From: Rubripirellula amarantea
GTDB taxonomy: Bacteria > Planctomycetota > Planctomycetia > Pirellulales > Pirellulaceae
Direction of reading: 5' to 3'
DNA: 64,000 nt
NCBI RefSeq assembly: GCF_007859865.1
Contig: NZ_SJPI01000004.1
Span: 1-64,000, forward strand
Part shown: one piece after another, positions 36,406 to 44,664 of the stretch
Position numbering within the stretch: position 1 is the first letter of the stretch
How the letters are laid out: each line of letters begins with the position of its first letter
The notes under the pieces: generated by a model
What the model saw: only the letters and a program-made list of their open reading frames with translations
Databases searched by the model: none
What the model was told of the DNA's origin: nothing
Position numbers and translations under genes: made by a program

Positions 36406-37751
36406 ACTTGCACTCGCGGCAGCGTCCAAATCAGCAACCCCATGCCAAGCAGACCGCTGGCAGCGGAACCTACTAAGACTCCGGTTTTCGCCGTATCAAG
36501 ACCATCTGCACCGAAGGCAAGCCCATCAATGAACAACGCCATCGTGAATCCAATCCCCGCGAGGCAACTGCCGCCCACAAGAATTGGCCAGCCGATGGAA
36601 TCCGGAAGTTTCGCCCAACCCAGTCGCACCACTATCCAACTGAACAACAAGATTCCCAGCGGTTTGCCAATCACAAGGCCTAGTACGACCGCAATCGCAA
36701 CGGAATCACCCAAATTCGACAGCTCGATCACTACTCCCGCATTGGCCAGAGCGAACAACGGCATGATGACAAAAGCCGTCCAAGGATGGAGTGTAATTTC
36801 GAGGTATTCAAGCGGTGACACCAGTTCGCGTGTAAGCCGTTGAACTTCATGGACTGCACCAATGCGATGGCGATGCAACGCCCATCGCTTGTCCTCGAAG
36901 TCCTCCTTCTTTCGATTGAGATACTCGCGAAATCGTTCAGGCAACAAAACTGCACGAGCAGGTGTCTGCAGACCAAGAATGACACCGATCAATGTCGCGT
37001 GAATCCCGGACTCATGCAGCATCAGCCAAGCGACCGCGCCAACAATCACATACGGCGGAAAACTCCGAACACCAATTCGGGATAGCACCTGTACGGTCAC
37101 GATGCACAGAACTGCTAAGAGTAAGTACCCATAGTCGAGCGAACTGGTGTACCCGATCGCGATGACTAGAATTGCCCCGATGTCGTCAACAATCGCCAGT
37201 GACAAGAGCAACACTCGCAGGGAATGGGGGACGCGTGGCCCCAATAGCGCCAAGCATCCGATTACGAATGCGATATCGGTCGCCATTGGGATGCCCCAGC
37301 CACGCATTCCAGGTTGGCCATACTGCAACGTCAAATAGATTGCCGCCGGTACGACCATGCCACCGATTGCCGCTGCGATCGGCAGCGAAGCTAGCTTCCA
37401 ACTTGAAAGCGACCCATGAGCCAGTTCGCGTTTCACTTCTAATCCGATAACGAAAAAGAAGATAGCCATCAATCCATCGTTGATGACGTGATGCAATGAA
37501 TGATGAAAGACAAAGCTTCCAAATCCAAGCGTAATGTCAGTGTGCCAAAATGCGAGATAGCTAGCTGCGTGAGAAGAGTTCGCAGCGAACAAAGCCACAA
37601 GCGTGCACGCAACCAACACCAAACCGCTGGCTGCTTCGATATGCAGGAACCGCGCTAAGGGGCGAAGAATGCGATCAACGGGCTGCTCGGGCAGCGGAAA
37701 ATCAACGTCATCTTGGGTATCAGGTGAAGTAGATTCGTTGATTGTTTGCAT
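36396..37751 (-). CDS. nhaA: Na+/H+ antiporter NhaA
   Basis: A 451-residue inner-membrane antiporter with about 11-12 membrane segments. The NhaA hallmarks are visible: FFFVIGLEVKRELAHGSL, GGMVVPAAIY and the paired aspartates in MATDIAFVIGCLALLG and LSLAIVDDIGAILVIA. The N-terminal cytosolic extension (about 30 residues) and the loop GVILGLQTPARAVLLPERFREYLNRKKEDFE are longer than in E. coli NhaA. A -24/-12 promoter lies 50 bp upstream of the ATG, placing it in the proposed sigma-54 regulon. It would export Na+ and balance cytosolic pH. Confidence 0.95.
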   Translation of the reverse strand: MQTINESTSPDTQDDVDFPLPEQPVDRILRPLARFLHIEAASGLVLVACTLVALFAANSSHAASYLAFWHTDITLGFGSFVFHHSLHHVINDGLMAIFFFVIGLEVKRELAHGSLSSWKLASLPIAAAIGGMVVPAAIYLTLQYGQPGMRGWGIPMATDIAFVIGCLALLGPRVPHSLRVLLLSLAIVDDIGAILVIAIGYTSSLDYGYLLLAVLCIVTVQVLSRIGVRSFPPYVIVGAVAWLMLHESGIHATLIGVILGLQTPARAVLLPERFREYLNRKKEDFEDKRWALHRHRIGAVHEVQRLTRELVSPLEYLEITLHPWTAFVIMPLFALANAGVVIELSNLGDSVAIAVVLGLVIGKPLGILLFSWIVVRLGWAKLPDSIGWPILVGGSCLAGIGFTMALFIDGLAFGADGLDTAKTGVLVGSAASGLLGMGLLIWTLPRVQVSE

Positions 37752-37800
37752 TATTCATTGGCTTGGTGTTCCGTGGCTCAACCATGTCAAACATCCACAT

Positions 37801-37816
37801 TGCAAATCTGGTGCCG
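37801..37816 (-). promoter_or_regulatory. Sigma-54 promoter of nhaA
   Basis: Minus strand CGGCAC-CAGAT-TTGCA matches TGGCAC-N5-TTGCA at 10 of 11 defined positions. It lies 50 bp upstream of the nhaA ATG. Confidence 0.8.
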
Positions 37817-37996
37817 ATACCGTTCATTTTCAAATTGCTGCAGATTCGCAACCAAGAAAGGAAACCTGCGTTGACGGTGTCTACCACAGGTGACGCTATT
37901 GAGCCGATCCGCAAGAAGACGAGCGAGACGGAAATGAGGAACGCCACGCTGCCGTTTCATTCTTCGAATTGGAAATTAAGCAACTCTCGTTGACCC

Positions 37997-39019
37997 TCAT
38001 TTGCATTCGGAAAGCTGGTGAATCGTCGCGACTGCTTCACTGACAATTCTATCCACCACGTCACTCGCGGTCGCGACGTCTTTCACCTGTCCGGTCACCT
38101 GACCGGCATACATGGCCAACTTGTGGAGTTCGCCGGTCATGGACTTTAGCGGTGAGTCGGTGCTTCTGAAATACACGGGACGACCTTCCTCTTCCGCAAT
38201 CTGTTCACGCGGCTCAATCCTTTCGCCATGCCCAAAGGGCTCAGACTCAATTCCTTGCGTCGCCTCGCTCTTCAAAACCCTTACGGGTGAATGAGGCGGC
38301 CAGTTAATGGTGAATGCATCCGTATGAATGGTATCGCCGGCGTTTGCGTCCAAAACTCTACGCTTGTGGATGTCGTGAGCAAAGGATTCCACGGTGGCAA
38401 GAAAGGCGGTTCCACAGTGGATGCCTTGTGCACCTAAAGCAAGCGCGGCGACCAAGCTACGACCACTTGCAAAACCTCCCGAACCAACCACTGGTACTGA
38501 AACAGCGTCCACTATCTCAGGCACTAACACCAGAGACGATACGACGCCATGCACGTGCCCGCCTGCTTCGACTCCCTGTGCGACAATCACGTCCGCGCCA
38601 CTGGCTTCGGCAAGGACCGCTTGCTCGACGCTTCCGACTTGATGGATGACACAGCATCCCGCATCCTTGGCTCGTCGAACCGCGCCGGGCACCACATCCC
38701 AAAAGAACACCAAATTTGGCACTTGAAGCCGTATGCACTCGTCGAGTTCTGCATCGAAAAGTTCACTCTGGGTTGCTGCCGGAATCAGATTCACGGCAAA
38801 CGGCTGGTCTGTCAGGGAGCGAACCTGGTGAACTTGTTGTCGAATCTTCTCGGGTGACTCTCGCACCATCCCTAAGCAGCCAAAGGCACCCGCCTGCGAA
38901 ACTGCTGCTGCCAACTCGGCTCGCGCCACGCCACCCATCCCCGCTTGAAGAATCGGGAAACGGCACCCCAACCGTTCGCAGAGCGGTGTAAAGAGATCAG
39001 AGAACTTCGCCACGATCAT
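37997..39019 (-). CDS. Nitronate monooxygenase-family flavoprotein
   Basis: A 340-residue FMN-dependent TIM-barrel protein. QAGMGGVARAELAAAVSQAGAFGCLG (about 24-49), GVEAGGHVHG (about 150) and VVGSGGFASGRSLVAALALGAQGIHCGTAFLATVES carry the FMN-phosphate and catalytic-His region of the NMO (2-nitropropane dioxygenase) family. It probably oxidises alkyl nitronates or reduces an enoyl-type substrate; class I versus FabK-like cannot be settled by eye. Divergent from the small DUF542 gene, with 21 bp between them. Confidence 0.88.
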   Translation of the reverse strand: MIVAKFSDLFTPLCERLGCRFPILQAGMGGVARAELAAAVSQAGAFGCLGMVRESPEKIRQQVHQVRSLTDQPFAVNLIPAATQSELFDAELDECIRLQVPNLVFFWDVVPGAVRRAKDAGCCVIHQVGSVEQAVLAEASGADVIVAQGVEAGGHVHGVVSSLVLVPEIVDAVSVPVVGSGGFASGRSLVAALALGAQGIHCGTAFLATVESFAHDIHKRRVLDANAGDTIHTDAFTINWPPHSPVRVLKSEATQGIESEPFGHGERIEPREQIAEEEGRPVYFRSTDSPLKSMTGELHKLAMYAGQVTGQVKDVATASDVVDRIVSEAVATIHQLSECK

Positions 39020-39040
39020 TCACTCAGCTAACATGAAGGG

Positions 39041-39307
39041 ATGAATTGCGACTTAGACACCAGCATTCCTGATTGGATCATCGAACACCCTGAAACGTCT
39101 CGCATTTTTCTCGAATTGGAACTTGATACCAGTTGCGGAGGAAAGTCGCTTTCGTATCTATGTATTCACAAGGACTTAGATCCCACCGTCGTTCTACGCC
39201 ACCTGCGACAAGTGATCGCTGTCAGTGAGAACGGCAAACGTAGCCTTGATGGAAGCGCTAAGCGAAATTTCAACGCAACTAAAGACGACAGCTCGGATCG
39301 GTTCTAA
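39041..39307 (+). CDS. Stand-alone DUF542 (ScdA/RIC N-terminal-like) protein
   Basis: An 88-residue protein whose first 60 residues, IPDWIIEHPETSRIFLELELDTSCGGKSLSYLCIHKDLDP, match the N-terminal domain of iron-sulfur repair proteins (RIC/ScdA/YtfE). The usual CCGG is reduced to SCGG. The hemerythrin-like di-iron half is absent. The stand-alone form is known in other bacteria; the role could be redox or metal sensing. GAAGGG touches the ATG directly, an unusually short ribosome-site spacing. A 14-bp repeat array follows downstream. Confidence 0.7.
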   Translation: MNCDLDTSIPDWIIEHPETSRIFLELELDTSCGGKSLSYLCIHKDLDPTVVLRHLRQVIAVSENGKRSLDGSAKRNFNATKDDSSDRF

Positions 39308-39331
39308 GCCGAAACAGTTCTACTCTTGCAA

Positions 39332-39394
39332 CACTACATCGTGATCACTACATCGTGGTCACTTAGTCGTGATCACTTAGTTGTGATCACTAAG
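39332..39394. repeat. 14-bp tandem repeat, 4.5 copies, each with a GTGRTCAC core
   Basis: CACTACATCGTGAT (39332-39345), CACTACATCGTGGT, CACTTAGTCGTGAT, CACTTAGTTGTGAT (to 39387) and a partial CACTAAG (to 39394). The junctions create GTGATCAC, or GTGGTCAC once. The palindromic core recurs every 14 bp. Confidence 0.95.
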
Positions 39395-39566
39395 AATGTC
39401 GTTGCCTATGACGATCATACCGTCGAAACGGATCACGACCTAGATCCTCGATGGCGACAACCGGGGTTACCGTATCGCACCTTGAGTTGTCACTTCTTAG
39501 GGTAATCCTCAACTCCTAGCACCAAAACAACCCACTCTACGCGTCTGAGCATGAATTCCAGGCCCG

Positions 39567-39582
39567 CGGCACACTTGTTGCA
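39567..39582 (+). promoter_or_regulatory. Sigma-54 promoter of small membrane protein gene
   Basis: CGGCAC-ACTTG-TTGCA matches the -24/-12 consensus at 10 of 11 defined positions. It ends 57 bp upstream of the ATG at 39640. Confidence 0.85.
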
Positions 39583-39639
39583 TCTCTTCGTTATGCACCG
39601 CAGGGGTACAAACCAAAGTCGTCCAAAGGAGCCATTAAC

Positions 39640-39837
39640 ATGCTAATGCGAAATCCCGATTACGCCGCCGATGCGAGCGTGTCTATCGACAAACTGCACG
39701 AGACCACTGCGGATGCGCCCACCGGCACCGGAGCTTCGCAAGACAAGAATGAATATTCATCTCGCGAGATTCTCTTCGGGCAAATTGTCTTGGCGTTGCT
39801 ATTTGTAATCGCAATCTTGCTGCGATGGTCGACTTAA
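39640..39837 (+). CDS. Small single-pass membrane protein (stress regulon member)
   Basis: A 65-residue protein: about 42 polar residues, then one C-terminal membrane helix (ILFGQIVLALLFVIAILL) ending RWST. AAAGGA lies 9 bp upstream of the ATG, and a -24/-12 promoter lies 57 bp upstream, so it is a real gene. No family is recognised. The polar-N, hydrophobic-C layout resembles the small protein at 44286, which has the same kind of promoter and ribosome site. The next two frames lie on the same strand and may be co-transcribed. Confidence 0.75.
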   Translation: MLMRNPDYAADASVSIDKLHETTADAPTGTGASQDKNEYSSREILFGQIVLALLFVIAILLRWST

Positions 39838-39864
39838 TCAGGTTCGATCACGGATGCTCGATGA

Positions 39865-40296
39865 GTGCGTGACATTGATCGATCGGCGAATGCATGGATG
39901 GAAGCGATGCACTACTACAGATGCGACCTACAAAAGCAGTGGATCAACGACTATCGCGTCGCGTTCACTCGCGGCACTCATCATTTGATTCGAAACATCT
40001 CGATCGACTTCAATGCGAACGAGATTTTCGTTCGCGGCGATGCTCGAACTTACTATGCCGCACAGTTCGCAATACACACGGCCAAGACGCTCGGCTCGCG
40101 ACACCATCGTTTCCCTGACACCGCCCTCTTGCTTCGCGTTCAAGACCAGTTGCTCGACGTATGCGTTCGACAACGCGTTGACCGCGATACATCGCTTTGC
40201 GTTGTTCGATTGGTGAAGTTGAACCTTCGCGACACGACTGTGGCGGCATTCCGTTCGTTTAACAATTCTATCAGTCAAATTCATCAAACCAATTGA
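39865..40296 (+). CDS. Uncertain BON-domain-like protein
   Basis: A 143-residue frame starting with GTG, with Met options near 39898. The segment RNISIDFNANEIFVRGDARTYYAAQFAIHTAKTLG resembles one BON-type repeat as found in short planctomycete BON proteins (strand, G, then helix). A minus-strand frame (39928-40407) competes and also has a membrane-like start, so the call is tentative. If real, it sits between the sigma-54-driven small protein and the Rnk-like gene in one operon. Confidence 0.4.
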   Translation: MRDIDRSANAWMEAMHYYRCDLQKQWINDYRVAFTRGTHHLIRNISIDFNANEIFVRGDARTYYAAQFAIHTAKTLGSRHHRFPDTALLLRVQDQLLDVCVRQRVDRDTSLCVVRLVKLNLRDTTVAAFRSFNNSISQIHQTN

Positions 40297-40312
40297 GGCG
40301 TAGGTCACTCCC

Positions 40313-40729
40313 ATGACAAAAAAGAAGACGATTACTGTTACGAGCGAAGATCGTGAGCGTCTCGAACGACTTTTCGTCAGTTCGCTTGCTGCTGCTTTCT
40401 TGGACAAACCTTACCTGAATGATTTGAGGCAGGAACTAGAACAAGCCAACGTAGTGGGTCGAGGGGAAGTTCCTGCTGATGTTGTCACGATGAATTCGAC
40501 GGTTGTCATCAAAGACATGAAAAGCAAAGAAACGGAGACGTTCACGCTGGTGTATCCAGATGAAGCAAACATCGCTGACGGAAGATTGTCGATCTTGGCT
40601 CCCTTGGGAATCGCGATTCTCGGCTATCGCGTTGGGGACACGATTCGTTGGAAGATTCCCAACGGTGAAGGTCGTTGGCGAGTTGAACGAATTGTCTATC
40701 AGCCTGAACGAGAAGGGATTCCCGCCTAG
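40313..40729 (+). CDS. rnk: Rnk/GreA-C-terminal-like regulator of RNA polymerase
   Basis: A 138-residue protein with an N-terminal helix pair (ERLERLFVSSLAAAFLDKPYLNDLRQELEQANVV) and a GreA/GreB C-terminal-like beta domain (VTMNSTVVIKDMKSKETETFTLVYPDEANIADGRLSILAPLGIAILGYRVGDTIRW). This is the Rnk family, which binds RNA polymerase and competes with Gre factors. It probably adjusts transcription under stress. The ribosome site is weak. It precedes the hibernation-factor-like gene by 109 bp on the same strand, which fits a growth-arrest role. Confidence 0.9.
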   Translation: MTKKKTITVTSEDRERLERLFVSSLAAAFLDKPYLNDLRQELEQANVVGRGEVPADVVTMNSTVVIKDMKSKETETFTLVYPDEANIADGRLSILAPLGIAILGYRVGDTIRWKIPNGEGRWRVERIVYQPEREGIPA

Positions 40730-40838
40730 AATTCCCGAATCATTGGTCACGAAAAACAACGCCAACATTGTCATTAAGACGTAGAATAGTAAGTATCCGT
40801 TTCTGGTTTGGTCCCACCTCTTTTTTGGAGAGTGTTTG

Positions 40839-41195
40839 ATGAAGATTTCAGTCACAACGTCGATGAACCAACTCAGTTCGCAAGCTCGTGATTCCGCGGA
40901 ACGAATGCTAAGGAGCACGCTTGCTAGATTCACTGAAAAGATTGCTCAGGTATCGGTTCTCATAGATGACGAGAATGGACCTCGCGGCGGCGTCGACAAG
41001 CATTGTCGCGTTAACGTGTTGATGCCAGGCGTCGGCGTTGTCACCACATCGGCGCGACACGAAAAAGTTCTGGCTGCGGTCAGCGAGGCGGCACGTCGCG
41101 CACGGCGGATAGTCGTTTCGAAAACGAAGCGTCCACAATCGCTGCGAATGCGTCGCCGCTCACATCACAATCAACATGCTCCTCAAGTTGATTGA
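40839..41195 (+). CDS. HPF/RaiA-type ribosome hibernation factor-like protein
   Basis: A 118-residue protein starting at the ATG at 40839 (GGAGAG, 6 bp upstream; a TTG three bases earlier is not needed). MKISVTTSMNQLSSQARDSAERMLRSTLARFTEKIAQVSVLIDDENGPRGGVDKHCRVNV fits the beta-alpha-beta HPF fold that binds the ribosome A and P sites. The conserved basic C-terminal tail (RARRIVVSKTKRPQSLRMRRRSHH) is unusually long. It likely inactivates ribosomes during energy shortage. No sigma-54 site was seen just upstream. Confidence 0.88.
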   Translation: MKISVTTSMNQLSSQARDSAERMLRSTLARFTEKIAQVSVLIDDENGPRGGVDKHCRVNVLMPGVGVVTTSARHEKVLAAVSEAARRARRIVVSKTKRPQSLRMRRRSHHNQHAPQVD

Positions 41196-41209
41196 GCGTT
41201 GATGAACGC

Positions 41210-42643
41210 TTAGCGAAAGTCGCTGGCATTGATATCGTGGCGTTTCAGTAATTTGTTTAGCCCCTGACGCGACAGTCCGGCTTGACGTGCAGCGCTCGCG
41301 ATGACGCCGCCATGTTTCTTCAATAGCGCCGTGAGATAGGTTCGATCGGCGCTGTCGAGTGCCTCGTCTCTAGAGATCTCTGAAATGTCCAACTCAGCAT
41401 GTGATCGACGGTCATAATTACGCAGTTGCGAAGGCAAATCTCCCACTTCGATCTCGGCTCCGCGTGCCAGCGTAAGCGTTCGCTCGATTACATTTCGCAG
41501 CTCACGAATGTTTCCGGGCCAGTGGTATCGCCGAAAGCAATCCAAGGTTTCCTCTGAAAATCCAATGACGGGCGAGTCCTTGGGACGCAGTCGTTGAAGA
41601 AAGTGATTCGCCAATAACAACACGTCGTCACCTCGTTCGCGCAGCGGTGCGAGCTCGATGTGAATCACCGCCAAGCGGTAAAACAAGTCCTGGCGAAAGC
41701 GTCCGGCATCTACTTCCGCCTGCAGGTCGCGATTCGTTGCGCAAATGAAGCGAGTGTCTACCTTGACGGCTTTGCTGTCCCCCAACGGTGTGAAAGTTTG
41801 CTCCTGGACCGCACGCAATAGCTTTGCTTGGGACGTAGCTGGCAATTCACCCAATTCGTCTAGGAAAGCGGTGCCGTGATCACAATAACGCAGCAGACCT
41901 TGTTGATCACTCGCCGCACCGGTAAAGGATCCCTTCACATGCCCAAACAGCACAGACTCAAATAGTGATTCAGGAATCGCGGTGCAATCGATAACCTGAA
42001 ATGCATTATTAGATCTTGGCCCATTGTCATGAATGACCTTGGCAATCACTTCCTTTCCGGTACCGCTTTCTCCGGTGAGCAGAACGTTGGTGTTGCTTGC
42101 GGCTACCCGATCGACAATGTCCATCAACCGAAGCATGGGATCACTTTGCCCAATGATCTCGGGAAACCGATTCTGAGATTGGCTAGGCTTGGCCGCCGTC
42201 GTAGCCTCTGTAGATGCCGCCACAGGTCTTTCGATGGCGCGCTCGATCGCCGTGAGTAGTTCGTCAAACTTGACGGGCTTAAGCAAGTAGTCAGCAATTC
42301 CAAGCCGAACGCTTTCGATCGCACTGGGGATGGACGGAACCCCGGTGACCACGATCATCGGAATGTGCGAATACTTCGTACGGCCTTCCTTTAACAGTTC
42401 GAGCTTCAAGTTCCCGGGCATGTTCAAGTCGGTAAGAATCAGATCGAACGAGTGGCCGCGAAGCACTTCAACGGCATCGGAAGCATCCTCAACACAAACG
42501 CAATCAAACCCCTCATCGCGAAGTAGTTCAGCAGTTGTGTTTCGATACAGAGGCTCGTCATCTGCAATGAGAATGCGATGAGGACGAGCGTTGTCGGATA
42601 GCTTGTTCATTGTTCGATCTATGCCTGAAGGTTTCGATGACAT
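41210..42643 (-). CDS. NtrC-family sigma-54-dependent response regulator
   Basis: A 477-residue activator. Residues about 20-140 form a receiver (ADDEPLYRN; phospho-Asp in [10 protein letters not shown]). The AAA+ domain has GESGTGKE (Walker A), GSFTGA in place of GAFTGA (the sigma-54 contact loop, Ala to Ser), LDELGELP (Walker B) and the GNIRELRN sensor II. A Fis-type helix-turn-helix ends the protein ([20 protein letters not shown]). It follows the PAS kinase gene by 36 bp on the same strand. It is the only sigma-54 activator in the window and lies among the genes with -24/-12 promoters. Confidence 0.95.
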   Translation of the reverse strand: MSSKPSGIDRTMNKLSDNARPHRILIADDEPLYRNTTAELLRDEGFDCVCVEDASDAVEVLRGHSFDLILTDLNMPGNLKLELLKEGRTKYSHIPMIVVTGVPSIPSAIESVRLGIADYLLKPVKFDELLTAIERAIERPVAASTEATTAAKPSQSQNRFPEIIGQSDPMLRLMDIVDRVAASNTNVLLTGESGTGKEVIAKVIHDNGPRSNNAFQVIDCTAIPESLFESVLFGHVKGSFTGAASDQQGLLRYCDHGTAFLDELGELPATSQAKLLRAVQEQTFTPLGDSKAVKVDTRFICATNRDLQAEVDAGRFRQDLFYRLAVIHIELAPLRERGDDVLLLANHFLQRLRPKDSPVIGFSEETLDCFRRYHWPGNIRELRNVIERTLTLARGAEIEVGDLPSQLRNYDRRSHAELDISEISRDEALDSADRTYLTALLKKHGGVIASAARQAGLSRQGLNKLLKRHDINASDFR

Positions 42644-42679
42644 CCTACGAGGGTCTATTTAGAGACGACAATCCATAGC

Positions 42680-43927
42680 TCACGCTAATCGTCTCGGCAG
42701 TGTCACTGTGAACCGGGTGCCTTTTCCAACTTCACTTGTCACCTTCACCGATCCGCTCATCGCCTCGATGATGCTGCGTGATACAGACAGCCCTAACCCC
42801 ATGCCCTGACCCACTGTTTCAGTCTTGGTGCTAAAGAAGGGATCGAAAATCTGGTCTAAATGTTCGGCGGCAATCCCGTGCCCTTCGTCAGAAACGTCGA
42901 CGAGGACATGATTCTTTCTTGTCTCGATTGCGACGCTCACCAGTTGCCCTGGCTTGGACGCCTGCATCGCATTGTGAATCAAGTTCAACAAAACTTGCTT
43001 TAACTCGCCCTCTCTCAATACTACTTCGCTTCCGCTCAAATCCTGGTCCGCTTTTAACTTCTCAAACGCCGTTATCACTTTTACCCCCGTTTTGCGAGAT
43101 AGAGGTTGGGAAAGGGCGATGACCTCTTCAATCGTTTGACAAATCGAAAATCGCGTCGCAGTCTGCTGGCTGGGCCGATAGAGCTGGTACATCTGGTGAG
43201 TGATTCCACTGATACGATCAATTTCACGATCGATGAGTTCGAATTTTTCGAAATGCCGTACTTCAGCAGGCAGGTGACGCCTAATCAACAGCAATGCGTT
43301 GCGAATTCCAGCCAAGGGATTATTGATTTCGTGGGCGACACCGGCCGCCAATTCACCGAGCGCCGCAAGCTGTTGCATCTTTGACCGATGCTTCTCTAAT
43401 TCGGCGACACGTGCCGTTCGTTCCTGAACCAACTGTTCCAAGTGTTCATTGTGCAATCGCAATTGCTCACGTAATGCGCGACGATCGGCGATGTCGCGAA
43501 CGCTAGTCCGATAACCTAGCGAACGGCCGTTCGCGTCCGTCATCGGACGCCAGGAAACCGCGACCCATCGATGTGATCCATCGCGATGCAATACTTTAAA
43601 CTCGATATTGTTCCCGGAGCTGCCGCTAGCCATTTGCTCCACATACTCAGCCATCCGTGCATGGTCCGATTCATCTATCACCCGGTACGGGTAATCTTCC
43701 ATCTTCAAGCACTCTTCTGCTGTGTAGCCAGTGAACCGTTCGACCGCCGAGTTCACCCAAAGTAGTTTGCCGTTGCTTCCGTGCCAGCTTTCCCAGTCGT
43801 AAGTACACTCCGCGATCGCACGAAAGTACTCGGGGTCGATCTCTTCGGATTTCATGGACTCCTGCTTTGGCATCGGCTCGGAATTGTTCAAAGGGTTCGC
43901 ACAGTCGGTGGATTGGGTCTGTTTCAT
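42680..43927 (-). CDS. PAS-domain sensor histidine kinase
   Basis: A 415-residue soluble kinase. One PAS/PAC domain (about 30-155) is followed by a coiled coil, then a HisKA-like box ELAAGVAHEINNPLAGI (phospho-His at about residue 193) and an ATPase domain (LIHNAMQA, DEGHGI, GMGLGLSVS). The NtrB-like HisKA form (AAGVAHEINNPL) fits pairing with an NtrC-type partner, encoded immediately downstream. With no membrane segments, it senses something internal, perhaps redox or oxygen via PAS, although no heme-binding His can be assigned. Confidence 0.95.
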   Translation of the reverse strand: MKQTQSTDCANPLNNSEPMPKQESMKSEEIDPEYFRAIAECTYDWESWHGSNGKLLWVNSAVERFTGYTAEECLKMEDYPYRVIDESDHARMAEYVEQMASGSSGNNIEFKVLHRDGSHRWVAVSWRPMTDANGRSLGYRTSVRDIADRRALREQLRLHNEHLEQLVQERTARVAELEKHRSKMQQLAALGELAAGVAHEINNPLAGIRNALLLIRRHLPAEVRHFEKFELIDREIDRISGITHQMYQLYRPSQQTATRFSICQTIEEVIALSQPLSRKTGVKVITAFEKLKADQDLSGSEVVLREGELKQVLLNLIHNAMQASKPGQLVSVAIETRKNHVLVDVSDEGHGIAAEHLDQIFDPFFSTKTETVGQGMGLGLSVSRSIIEAMSGSVKVTSEVGKGTRFTVTLPRRLA

Positions 43928-44285
43928 CCTTTCATTCTATTGGCACAGCGGCACTGGCCATAAGCCGATCCACGTACTTTCGATCGTCCATGGGCGGAAA
44001 CTTTGCCAAGGTTCTACGCATTCAATATGCCTTGCAGCGAACGACAACGCCCGTTTACGCAGCGGAAACCCTGGTTGACGCGAAGCAACGCGATGTACCG
44101 CGAGAATGATCAAAATCGCCGGAAATCCTCCGTATTATTGCATTTGAATGGAGTTGATACCATTCCGGCCCAATGGTTGCACCGCTTGTGGTTCAGTCGA
44201 AGCGAGATGGCAAACGCGTTAAGCAGTACACAACGAAATTGAACACGTTTCCTTTCGCGATCCGCTCAATGCAAAGGAGCACCCG
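43928..44285. promoter_or_regulatory. Divergent regulatory region
   Basis: About 360 bp between the kinase operon and the small membrane protein gene. It holds the sigma-54 promoter at 44166-44181. Plus-strand frames (43867-44109, 44003-44242) lack ribosome sites and are rejected. Confidence 0.5.
44166..44181 (+). promoter_or_regulatory. Sigma-54 promoter of small membrane protein gene (44286)
   Basis: CGGCCC-AATGG-TTGCA; the -12 element is perfect and the -24 element keeps the GG. It ends 104 bp upstream of the ATG at 44286. Confidence 0.7.
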
Positions 44286-44591
44286 ATGATTTCGTTGCTG
44301 ATCGTTCCACCCTACTGCGATTCACTCGATCGAGATACGAAGGCTCACGAAAATCAGCCGCCGCGTCGAGATCATGTGCTTGCTTCCAGTTCTCGTTTTG
44401 CTAATCAAACTGCAAAGCAAGACAACGGTAACTCAAATCGAGACGAAGAACGCTACCTTCTTCGGATTCTAATTCCGCTCTTTTTGTTGTCCGTCATTCC
44501 GTTGTTGGTGGTGTCCGCTATTCTCTGGCTGAACCCTGACGCGTTCATGTATCAGTTTGGTCCCGAAAGCCATCCTGATCTTGGTAAGTGA
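44286..44591 (+). CDS. Small single-pass membrane protein
   Basis: A 101-residue protein. About 55 charged and polar residues (ENQPPRRDHVLASSSRF..) precede one membrane helix (ILIPLFLLSVIPLLVVSAILWL) and a short tail. AAAGGAG lies 7 bp before the ATG, and a sigma-54 promoter lies upstream. It shares its layout with the protein at 39640 but little sequence. No known family. It is probably a regulon member acting at the inner membrane. Confidence 0.72.
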   Translation: MISLLIVPPYCDSLDRDTKAHENQPPRRDHVLASSSRFANQTAKQDNGNSNRDEERYLLRILIPLFLLSVIPLLVVSAILWLNPDAFMYQFGPESHPDLGK

Positions 44592-44664
44592 TAGATGGAC
44601 AACGTGCCGCCGACAATGCAGCGTGTCGTTTGCCGGACGGACCAGTTTTGGTCAATAGCTCAGC

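Larger units (their letters stand above)
39308..39639. promoter_or_regulatory. Regulatory region: repeat array plus sigma-54 promoter
   Basis: About 330 bp with no gene. It holds a 14-bp repeat array (39332-39394), a CCGT-CGAA-ACGG palindrome near 39420-39431 and the -24/-12 promoter at 39567-39582, in the spatial order expected of a sigma-54 enhancer region. Confidence 0.55.

Noticed and set aside
37835-37851. TTGC-N9-GCAA palindrome as an activator site for nhaA
   Set aside because: It lies only about 20 bp from the -24 box, too close for a typical sigma-54 enhancer. A similar palindrome near yqaE (48472-48488) is also close and partly coding.
39048-39064. TGGTGT-CTAAG-TCGCA as a sigma-54 promoter for the nitronate monooxygenase
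   Set aside because: The -12 box is TCGC and the site lies inside the divergent DUF542 coding region. Evidence is too weak.
39928-40407. Minus-strand 159-codon ORF opposite the BON-like frame
   Set aside because: It begins inside the Rnk-like gene, has no ribosome site and ends inside the opposite frame. The plus-strand frame is more protein-like, although neither is certain.
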